Shown here: piece by piece, positions 1-4,913 of the stretch
Layout: each line of letters opens with the position of its first letter
Position numbering within the stretch: position 1 is the first letter of the stretch
From: Deltaproteobacteria bacterium
GTDB lineage: Bacteria; Bdellovibrionota_C; UBA2361; OMII01
Direction of reading: 5' to 3'
DNA length: 5,204 nucleotides
Assembly: GCA_023262305.1 (NCBI GenBank)
Contig: JALRCK010000001.1
Coordinates: forward strand, 7,184-12,387
Made by a program: the position numbers and the translations under genes
The notes under the pieces: model-generated
Told to the model about the DNA's origin: nothing
Seen by the model: only the letters and a program-made list of their open reading frames with translations
The model's database searches: none

Positions 1-576
1 ATAAAAACCCCTGGAAAGGCGTGTTACAGGACCCTTCTCGATATCGCAGCCCTTGGCTCCCGAGATGATTTCATTCTCTCGCTTCACTGTCCCGCATTTG
101 TTGGTTCAGGGATTCGCGACGGCAATCTTGAGAAGCCGGGAAGTCACGGTCTGGGTAAGCATCAGAGGACCCAGGCTTTCAGTGCAGCGCAGATAGAGCA
201 GCTCATTGAGGGCGCTTCGTTAGATCAGTGCATCTTCCTTCTAAGGAAGCATGTTGGTGGTCCGATAGCGGGTTTGCGGCGCTTCTCAGTGGGACGCACT
301 CAGGATAACGATATCCTCATGATGGATTTTGCAATTTCACGGAGCCATGCCGAAGTGGAGATCCGCGGTGAGGAGTACTATCTCAAGGATCTCGGTTCCT
401 CCAACGGCACCTTTATCAACGGAAGGTTGATCGATGACCGCGGCACGCTGTTGCAGGATTGTGACCTGGTGCGTTTTGCTCGGTATGAGTTTCAGTTCCT
501 CTCGGCCGGCTCTCTCTTTGATCTGCTACGCTCGCGCTTGCAAGTGGGGGGCGCGTCCAATCCGAACCAGCCTTAA
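1..576 (+). CDS. FHA-domain protein, 5'-truncated by the window edge
   Basis: The frame is open from base 1 to the TAA at 574-576, giving 191 residues with no ATG in it, so the true start lies to the left. A TTG at 274 is in frame, but it sits just before the first FHA strand and would remove about 90 coding residues, so I do not take it as the start. The FHA domain spans about residues 92-165. It has the GR of strand 3 (G98-R99), ND at 103-104, the S113-R114-x-H116 phosphate-binding motif, and D130-L-G-S-S-N135-G-T with N140-G141. FHA domains bind phosphothreonine peptides, so this is probably a cytoplasmic signalling adaptor working with Ser/Thr kinases; no kinase is visible here. The segment before the domain (residues 1-90) is unrecognised, and the tail after it is short. 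There is no membrane segment in the visible part. The domain call is firm; the partner is unknown. Confidence 0.9.
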   Translation: MKTPGKACYRTLLDIAALGSRDDFILSLHCPAFVGSGIRDGNLEKPGSHGLGKHQRTQAFSAAQIEQLIEGASLDQCIFLLRKHVGGPIAGLRRFSVGRTQDNDILMMDFAISRSHAEVEIRGEEYYLKDLGSSNGTFINGRLIDDRGTLLQDCDLVRFARYEFQFLSAGSLFDLLRSRLQVGGASNPNQP

Positions 577-593
577 GCGGATTCTGGTGCATA

Positions 594-1220
594 TTAGCGC
601 TTAAACGGGCGGCGCCATCCGTGCTTTATAATATTGCGAATGTTGATCTCAGCTTGTTCAAAGGGGTTTGATATCGCCCAGTAGTGCATTATGAATGCTG
701 AGGGATCGAACTCAGAGTAGGGGTAATGGATGACAGAGTCTGGTATCAAAGAGATCTTGTCCCTGACCTTCGGGTAACTCTCAAAGAGGGTTCGAATGGT
801 CTTCTGCTCGTGGAGGTGTCCACAATCTGGGAGTTCGCCAACTGCAAGCACCCCTGTAAGGAAGTTCGTGACCCAGGGAGTATTCCTGGCGAAGAACACC
901 CCCGCACACAACCCCATGTTGTCGGACGAGAAGAACATGTCCTTACCGGCTTCGTAGGGTGCGATAACGTCTTCAATACGGTGTCCGGGGTTGACGATCA
1001 ACGCATCTGCATCGAGCCATAAGACCAGGTCGAAGTTGGGGAGTTCTCTAAGAACGGCGACGAGCTTGTTCCACGTTGGTATGAGGGTAGGGTCGAGCAT
1101 CTCTCTGTAACGCACGTACGTGTAGCCATGCTGAGCGCAGTACGCCTCGGCAACACCTCCAGTCAGGTCCCCGTACCCCTTTCTTCTATCGTCATAGAGC
1201 TGAATGATTCCGATCTTCAT
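594..1220 (-). CDS. GT34-like (GMA12/MNN10-type) glycosyltransferase, small
   Basis: This 208-residue protein looks like a GT-A fold, metal-dependent sugar transferase. It opens with a beta strand (IGIIQLYDD) suited to nucleotide-sugar binding. It then has W50-N-K52, a hydrophobic strand leading to the DxD motif D70-A-D72 followed by NP (77-78), N101-x-G103-x-x-x-G107 with R112, E138-Q139, and a late F-I-M-H179-Y that fits the conserved metal-ligand His of the family. GT34 enzymes transfer galactose, xylose or mannose from nucleotide sugars; the sugar here cannot be read. There is no signal peptide or membrane segment, so it is probably cytoplasmic. The ATG at 1220 is the only start, because an in-frame TAA lies 21 bases upstream with no start between. 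The ribosome site before it is weak. It lies downstream of the 395-residue gene on the same strand and is convergent with the FHA gene. It could instead belong to a neighbouring GT-A family. Confidence 0.8.
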   Translation of the reverse strand: MKIGIIQLYDDRRKGYGDLTGGVAEAYCAQHGYTYVRYREMLDPTLIPTWNKLVAVLRELPNFDLVLWLDADALIVNPGHRIEDVIAPYEAGKDMFFSSDNMGLCAGVFFARNTPWVTNFLTGVLAVGELPDCGHLHEQKTIRTLFESYPKVRDKISLIPDSVIHYPYSEFDPSAFIMHYWAISNPFEQAEINIRNIIKHGWRRPFKR

Positions 1221-1311
1221 GCGTGCGCGCCCACTTTTTTAGATGACCTGCCGGTGTGTGCGGGTGCGGATGAGAAGCCGTTTGAGCGCCGAGGACCGGC
1301 TGTTGAACTGA
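1221..1311. other. 91-base gap between 395-residue gene and GT34-like gene
   Basis: No open frame, clear promoter or terminator is visible. On the minus strand a four-pair GCCG/CGGC hairpin is too small to terminate. An A6 run lies about 15 bases before the GT34-like start (T6 at 1235-1240 on the plus strand), and no strong Shine-Dalgarno follows it. Read-through from the upstream gene is plausible. Confidence 0.4.
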
Positions 1312-2499
1312 CTAGATCGGGAGGTGCTTTGGAGGATACCTCCAAGCTTTTGGGATCTCATGGAGCGCCAGCGCCCGAGCGTCAACCACTGTCTTAGCCC
1401 ACAGGGTTCCGATCTCATGGAAATCGCCCTCCAGCTTCCTCCACGTCTTGTGAAGATGCTTCACCTGCCTATCGCAAGAAGAGCTGCTCGACCTATTGCG
1501 GTAGGTCACAAGTGCAAGGAGATAGCCAGCCTCAAGGAGATGATCTCGTATAGTAGTGGTATACCTCTGGGTATCTGAGCCGAGAGCTCTGACGAGGGAG
1601 GTTAGGCTCATTTCAGCTTCATCGTTCTGCGCCGCATGAACGAGGTTGCGTGCGTCAGCAACAAGCACTGCGACAGCTTTTGACCGCGGAGTGTCCTTGA
1701 GGCGAGTCTGGAGTGGGCCTGTGCCAGCCTCCGAGTGCGCAAGAGCTGCGCAAAGCGCGCTATGCCAGCTCGGTTTCGACGGACCAGTAATGTTGTCAAG
1801 GCGCTGCAGCCACCTGTAAAGCCGAGCGGCAAGCTCTGTCTCCTCACAGCGAAGCACTTTTAGGCCGATCAGATTTCCGTGGTCCTGATCGCGAGCCTGC
1901 AAACCCCACAGAAGCCTGAGCGCCTCCTCGCCGTAGGGCAATGCCGATTGCAGTGCGATCGCCTCAGCATGGTTTAGGTCACCGTGAGCAAGCGCGATCG
2001 GCTCAAAGAGGGATACACGCGGTCCTTGTGCGAATGCGCGTTGATCAAGGTATCGCTCAAATAAACGAAAGGTCTGGAGGTAGGCGATGGCGCAGGATGG
2101 CGCGTACACATGCGAGCGGGAGAGAAGCTCAGCGAGTTCTAGATTGACCAGGATGTGCATCCATGGAGCCTCTACTTTTCCAAGTGCTGTTGTGAAGGCG
2201 AGACCGAGATCTTGCGCGGAACCCTCTGCGGTGAGGCAGACTTCGTCAAGTACCACCTTGGCAACTTCGCGGTTGTGCTGATGCCGAACCCAACGCTTCT
2301 CGCTCAGCTTGTGTGTGCAGAACTGCGCGACTATCTCCTGTTGCCGTGGAGGGAGCTCAACCAAGAGAGTGCGCGCGATCCGACCCAGTTCACCGGCGTC
2401 TGCAAATACGTCAGGCAGAGCAGGCGTCGCAGACAGACCCGACACCTCGCGGAGCTTGTCTGTAAAGGGCCGTAAGGGGCCATGGTAAAACGGGTCCAT
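1312..2499 (-). CDS. Unrecognised 395-residue helical protein
   Basis: I do not recognise this family. The protein is hydrophilic to amphipathic, with no signal peptide or transmembrane stretch, and is dominated by helix-forming segments rich in Leu, Ala, Arg and Glu (for example residues 110-160 and 195-235). This suggests a soluble alpha-helical, perhaps repeat-like, fold. A run of five serines followed by Cys-Asp lies near residues 333-340. After it come two His-Glu-Ile triplets (361-363 and 380-382), each followed by a Trp a few residues on, and a Pro-rich basic tail. ATG at 2499 is the only possible start: reading upstream in frame, a TGA is met before any other start codon. GAGGT ends three bases before the ATG, a usable but close Shine-Dalgarno. 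It is divergent from the TPR gene and is followed on the same strand by the GT34-like gene 91 bases later, so the two may be co-transcribed. An enzymatic role is not evident. Confidence 0.75.
   Translation of the reverse strand: MDPFYHGPLRPFTDKLREVSGLSATPALPDVFADAGELGRIARTLLVELPPRQQEIVAQFCTHKLSEKRWVRHQHNREVAKVVLDEVCLTAEGSAQDLGLAFTTALGKVEAPWMHILVNLELAELLSRSHVYAPSCAIAYLQTFRLFERYLDQRAFAQGPRVSLFEPIALAHGDLNHAEAIALQSALPYGEEALRLLWGLQARDQDHGNLIGLKVLRCEETELAARLYRWLQRLDNITGPSKPSWHSALCAALAHSEAGTGPLQTRLKDTPRSKAVAVLVADARNLVHAAQNDEAEMSLTSLVRALGSDTQRYTTTIRDHLLEAGYLLALVTYRNRSSSSSCDRQVKHLHKTWRKLEGDFHEIGTLWAKTVVDARALALHEIPKAWRYPPKHLPI
1329..1345. other. Perfect 7-base-pair hairpin near the 3' end of the 395-residue gene
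   Basis: TTGGAGG (1329-1335) and CCTCCAA (1339-1345) flank a three-base centre ATA. In the minus-strand mRNA it falls over codons for WRYPPK, ending 15 bases before the stop codon. No U-tract follows on that strand. It may act on mRNA stability or processing between this gene and the next; it may also be a by-product of coding. Confidence 0.35.
1354..1421 (-). repeat. Eleven-base direct repeat giving two His-Glu-Ile motifs
   Basis: GATCTCATGGA on the plus strand occurs at 1354-1364 and 1411-1421, 57 bases apart, a whole number of codons (19). On the coding strand both copies encode His-Glu-Ile in the 395-residue protein. It could be a remnant of a short internal duplication or chance identity. 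Confidence 0.35.
1450..1505. other. Two adjacent inverted repeats inside the 395-residue gene
   Basis: GTGAAG-ATG-CTTCAC (1450-1464) is a perfect six-pair hairpin. Three bases on, CCTATCGCAA (1468-1477) and TTGCGGTAGG (1496-1505) are ten-base arms with one non-Watson-Crick pair around an 18-base centre. That pair is T-G on the plus strand and A-C in the mRNA. The second one spans the poly-serine codons. Confidence 0.35.
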
Positions 2500-2502
2500 A
2501 CT

Positions 2503-2507
2503 ACCTC
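2503..2507 (-). promoter_or_regulatory. Shine-Dalgarno of the 395-residue gene
   Basis: Read on the minus strand, GAGGT lies three bases before the ATG at 2499 (GAGG with four). The spacing is short, but it is the only purine-rich match, and it supports the only available start codon. Confidence 0.5.
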
Positions 2508-2558
2508 GGTCGAAAGGGGGTGATGGTAGCGCTCCTGGTTGGGTAAATGAATCGAAAA

Positions 2559-2577
2559 CTCAGAAGCGGGCTCAGAA
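2559..2577 (+). repeat. Spaced tandem heptamer CTCAGAA x2, 12-base period
   Basis: CTCAGAA at 2559-2565 recurs at 2571-2577, separated by GCGGG. The 12-base period is close to one helical turn, so both copies would face roughly the same side of the DNA. They lie about 65-85 bases upstream of the sigma-54-like -24 element, a position where enhancer-binding proteins often bind. Seven bases is short enough that chance is possible. Confidence 0.3.
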
Positions 2578-2597
2578 AAGACCGTACTAATCTGTGT

Positions 2598-2617
2598 GGA
2601 TATGATCGGAATTATCC
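2598..2617. promoter_or_regulatory. Imperfect palindrome, possible operator or -10 region
   Basis: The 20 bases GGATATGATCGGAATTATCC have matching GGATA/TATCC arms and a central CG. The inside contains TATGAT (2601-2606, plus strand) and GATAAT (2611-2616 read on the minus strand), each one base from TATAAT. Neither has a good -35 hexamer at 16-18 bases. It could be an operator between the two genes, a weak promoter, or chance. Confidence 0.25.
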
Positions 2618-2641
2618 GTATGTAAAAACACGACCCACTTT

Positions 2642-2657
2642 TGGCACAGACCTTGAA
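2642..2657 (+). promoter_or_regulatory. Sigma-54-like -24/-12 motif upstream of the TPR gene
   Basis: The bases read TTGGCAC at 2641-2647 and TTGAA at 2653-2657. The GG of the -24 box is followed by exactly ten bases and then GA, where the consensus has GC. The -24 half and the spacing match the TGGCAC-N5-TTGC consensus, but the key -12 GC is changed to GA, which usually weakens sigma-54 binding. If used, transcription would begin near 2668, leaving a leader of about 90 bases before the TPR start. Confidence 0.3.
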
Positions 2658-2719
2658 CTAGCTCATGTGTGGTTGGGTTCCGGATGGCGCCTGAGACCTA
2701 CCCTTCCATAGATATGTAA

Positions 2720-2735
2720 GCGACTTAGGTGTCGC
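2720..2735 (+). other. Small hairpin in the TPR gene leader
   Basis: GCGAC (2720-2724) pairs with GTCGC (2731-2735) around a six-base loop TTAGGT. It ends 22 bases before the TPR start codon. It is a five-pair, GC-rich stem with no U-tract, so not a terminator; it might affect translation or be chance. Confidence 0.25.
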
Positions 2736-2757
2736 CAGAGCGGTTGAGTGAGCAGTT

Positions 2758-3750
2758 ATGAGCATGAAAATCTTGCAAAGTGTATGTCGTCAAGTTTCCG
2801 TCCTGACCCCCGCTGTATCAGAGCAACACTCTTTAATAACCGAGGAGCAGGCCGCTCTTCCAAAGGGGGACTCTATCGGACACTATCTCGTCCGCCTGGG
2901 TGATCGTGCTCACATAGCGGGTCGTTTCGGCAAAGCGCTCCTAAGCTACAAGCGCGCGTTGCGAATATTTGAGCGTCATCATAAAGACGAGCCAGCCCTC
3001 GCCGTTGTCTGTCTCAACAAAATCGCGCAGGTGTGTCGAGAGCAGGGGCTCTACAACGAGGCGGAGTTTTCGGCGCTGAAAGCGCTCAGTATCATTCGCG
3101 ACTTTCTTGACGACCGTTCCGAACTTGGGATCGTGGCACTTAACAACCTTGGGGCCGTTTACCAGGCTCAGGAGAGGTACCAAAAAGCAGAGAACGCATA
3201 CGTTCGAGCCCTTGGTCGTGTTGGCGCGCGTTGTGAAACTCCGGATGCTCAAACGGGTCGCACGATGAACAACCTTGGCGTTGTGCTCAGCCATCTCGGA
3301 AGGGAGTGTGAGGCGATCGATATGTTTGCAGGGGCGTTGTCGATCTTCGAGCGGCTCTTTGATGGGCTTCATCCTGACATCGGTATCACCCTGAGTAACC
3401 TCGCTGCTCTTTACAGGAAGGTAGGACACCTTGAGGTCGCAGAGACGCTCTACGTTCGAGCAAATGACAACTTTGTTGCCGTGCTAGGAACTGGTCACCC
3501 TCATTGCGGGATGAACTTCGCCGCCCTGGCAGGCGTGTACCGTGAGCAGGGGCGATTTGATGAATCTGAGGCGTTGTTTAAGTTTGCTGTTCAGGTGCTC
3601 GAAGAGACTCTCGGCAACGGGCACACCCGAGTAAAGGGCGTTATGCGCGGATTAGCTGAGTTGTACTCCCGAATGGGGCGAACAAAAGATGCATTCCGTA
3701 TCGAGGCTGAGGCGTTTGAAGCTTCGCATGGCATCGCTACGCCGCAATAG
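2758..3750 (+). CDS. TPR protein, kinesin-light-chain-like, seven repeats
   Basis: This 330-residue protein is almost wholly tetratricopeptide repeats. Repeat starts fall at residues 44, 86, 128, 170, 212, 254 and 296, an exact 42-residue spacing. The recurring pattern is L-x-N-L-x-x-x-Y, a G-x-x-x-E-A-E turn, and a second helix ending in A-L-x-I. Forty-two-residue TPRs are typical of the kinesin light chain and TPR_10/TPR_12 type, which act as protein-binding scaffolds; no enzyme motif is present. The first 40 residues are non-repeat, with no clear signal peptide, so it is probably cytoplasmic. An in-frame TGA at 2749-2751 rules out an upstream start. The first ATG (2758) is taken, although the ATG at 2764 is an alternative; both have only a weak GAG-type ribosome site. 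It is divergent from the 395-residue gene and its end overlaps the convergent GT-C gene by 14 bases. The partner is unknown. Confidence 0.88.
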   Translation: MSMKILQSVCRQVSVLTPAVSEQHSLITEEQAALPKGDSIGHYLVRLGDRAHIAGRFGKALLSYKRALRIFERHHKDEPALAVVCLNKIAQVCREQGLYNEAEFSALKALSIIRDFLDDRSELGIVALNNLGAVYQAQERYQKAENAYVRALGRVGARCETPDAQTGRTMNNLGVVLSHLGRECEAIDMFAGALSIFERLFDGLHPDIGITLSNLAALYRKVGHLEVAETLYVRANDNFVAVLGTGHPHCGMNFAALAGVYREQGRFDESEALFKFAVQVLEETLGNGHTRVKGVMRGLAELYSRMGRTKDAFRIEAEAFEASHGIATPQ

Positions 3751-3752
3751 CG
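3735..3752. other. Inverted repeat enclosing two overlapping stop codons
   Basis: CGCTA (3735-3739) and TAGCG (3748-3752) form a five-pair stem with an eight-base loop. The left arm holds the minus-strand stop of the GT-C gene (3737-3739) and the right arm the plus-strand stop of the TPR gene (3748-3750). There is no U-tract on either side, so it is a poor classical terminator. It may help terminate or stabilise both transcripts. Confidence 0.3.
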
Positions 3753-4912
3753 GGTTGCACGACCCGACCCCGCTGCCGTCGGACAACCTCACAGAGAAGG
3801 GCGAAGAGAAGTACCTGAGCGAGTTCATAGCTTACCAGCGGATTTGAAAAGAGGTTTGCAATTACCTCGTGCGAGCCAAGGGCAGACGTGACGGTACAAA
3901 AGATCAGGCTCGCTACCGCTAAATACGCCGCCCCGCTCACCGTAAATCCAAAAGCGAAGATTGCGACGAGCGGTATTGCGAGGTAGTTCCGCGCCATGCC
4001 TGAAGAGAGGGCCGTCAACGCGACGAGGTACAGGAGCGGTGCGTCTTTGTGGAGGCGTTTTGGTCTGCTGAGTAGCGCCCCTGCGACCAGAGCCAATGCC
4101 ATGAAGAGCGTTCGAGCCGGTACCCACGGTACGAAGTGGGCGAGGTGGCTGGTGAGTGAATGCCCTTCAGTCGAGTGGTATCCGAAGACGTTTGCCTGAA
4201 TTCCAGTCCAGGCCTCTGGATCGTTCAGCCATGGAGAGAATGACCCAAAAAAGATGGCGAGAGCGATTGCGCCGAATAAGCATCGGGCAGCTGTGGAGCG
4301 TACGGTCGTCAGAAAGGGCAGCCAACCGAGGAAGAGGAAAAAGATGTGTTTTGTTGCGAGTGAGAGACCGAAGATGAGTGCGGCTACAACGAGGCGGCCG
4401 GCAGACGTCGCCCGAGAGAAGAGGACCCAAGCGGCGAGCCCGAGAAGGATTGCGAAGTTATCAAACTGGATGTGATAGCCTGTGGTCGCAAGTGAGATAG
4501 GGTTCAGAAAAAAGAGGATGCCGGCGATTGGGGTAATAGTCACATAGAGAAGGGCAGCGAGCCCTAGGTCCACCATCGTGAGAAAACCGGTCATAAAGAG
4601 GTGTAGTCGGTGCAGGGTGTCGGCACCAGTCGCTGCGCTGAGGTCTCGCAACGCGCCAATAATCCAAAACCAGACTGGCCCATAGTTATAGCGGTGTGTG
4701 CGCGTGTATACTACTTCTCCGGCAACGCTAGCTTCAGAGGCAATCCACCACGACTCCATGTCGAAATTATCTCCGGCGTTAGCGCTCAGCAATCGAGCCG
4801 CAACTCCTACGACAAGGGCGATTCCCAGTACGACCAGGGGCGGTTGTGAGGGTGCTACGGGTGTACCGACCTCGAAGCAACGATCACACTGCCCGGGGGT
4901 CTTGAGCGCCAT
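3737..4912 (-). CDS. GT-C fold polytopic glycosyltransferase, ALG6/ALG8-like
   Basis: This 391-residue integral membrane protein has about ten hydrophobic segments, the first near residues 26-44. Directly after it comes an acidic loop G47-D48-N-F-D51-M-E53-S-W, the place where GT-C enzymes carry the catalytic Asp of the first periplasmic or lumenal loop. R74-Y-N-Y-G-P79-V-W and N137-P138 with H147-I-Q149-F-D151-N152 follow; the latter recalls the HFQYN-type motif of dolichyl-phosphate glucosyltransferases ALG6/ALG8. Such enzymes take sugar from a polyprenyl-phosphate carrier and act on the outer face of the membrane; the acceptor here is unknown. The N-terminus has a short hydrophilic lead with C9-x-x-C12. 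The start at 4912 is fixed by an in-frame TGA nine bases upstream and a GGTGA ribosome site. It follows an unrecognised gene by one base and overlaps the convergent TPR gene by 14 bases. Other GT-C mannosyltransferase families remain possible. Confidence 0.72.
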   Translation of the reverse strand: MALKTPGQCDRCFEVGTPVAPSQPPLVVLGIALVVGVAARLLSANAGDNFDMESWWIASEASVAGEVVYTRTHRYNYGPVWFWIIGALRDLSAATGADTLHRLHLFMTGFLTMVDLGLAALLYVTITPIAGILFFLNPISLATTGYHIQFDNFAILLGLAAWVLFSRATSAGRLVVAALIFGLSLATKHIFFLFLGWLPFLTTVRSTAARCLFGAIALAIFFGSFSPWLNDPEAWTGIQANVFGYHSTEGHSLTSHLAHFVPWVPARTLFMALALVAGALLSRPKRLHKDAPLLYLVALTALSSGMARNYLAIPLVAIFAFGFTVSGAAYLAVASLIFCTVTSALGSHEVIANLFSNPLVSYELAQVLLFALLCEVVRRQRGRVVQPAIAA

Positions 4913-4913
4913 C

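Larger units (their letters stand above)
2500..2757. promoter_or_regulatory. Divergent intergenic region between 395-residue gene and TPR gene
   Basis: This 258-base space must carry the promoters for both divergent genes. It has no open frame worth calling and no tRNA-like fold. Visible items are a spaced CTCAGAA repeat (2559-2565 and 2571-2577), an imperfect palindrome (2598-2617), a sigma-54-like motif (2642-2657) and a small hairpin (2720-2735). A 9-base direct repeat TGGTTGGGT also occurs at 2536-2544 and 2670-2678. No convincing paired -35/-10 sigma-70 promoter was found on either strand; isolated -10-like hexamers exist inside the palindrome. Confidence 0.6.

Noticed and set aside
274..276. 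TTG as the start of the FHA gene
   Set aside because: The same frame is open to base 1 with plausible coding residues, and this start would sit right at the edge of the domain. The gene more likely begins outside the window.
573..604. TTAAGCG/CGCTTAA as a bidirectional terminator between the FHA and GT34-like genes
   Set aside because: Seven AT-rich pairs with an 18-base loop and no U-tract on either strand is too weak to call a terminator. It is mentioned only as a parallel to the other convergent junction.
787..800. GGTTCGAAT resembling a tRNA T-loop
   Set aside because: The flanking five-base stems do not pair, no anticodon or acceptor stem can be laid around it, and it lies inside the GT34-like coding sequence.
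1235..1240. T6 run on the plus strand as an intrinsic terminator
   Set aside because: No stable GC-rich stem precedes it, and no plus-strand gene lies upstream for it to serve.
2155..2475. Plus-strand open frame of about 106 codons inside the orphan gene
   Set aside because: It lies wholly opposite the 395-residue frame, has no ribosome site that I can see, and its product has no recognisable motif. It looks like a shadow of the longer gene.
2536..2678. Nine-base direct repeat TGGTTGGGT at 2536-2544 and 2670-2678
   Set aside because: The copies are 134 bases apart with no symmetry to the other elements. A repeat of this length is not unlikely by chance in a 258-base region.
2941..3429. Minus-strand open frame of 162 codons opposite the TPR gene
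   Set aside because: The plus-strand frame has clear 42-residue TPRs over the same bases, so the antisense frame is a by-product of that coding.
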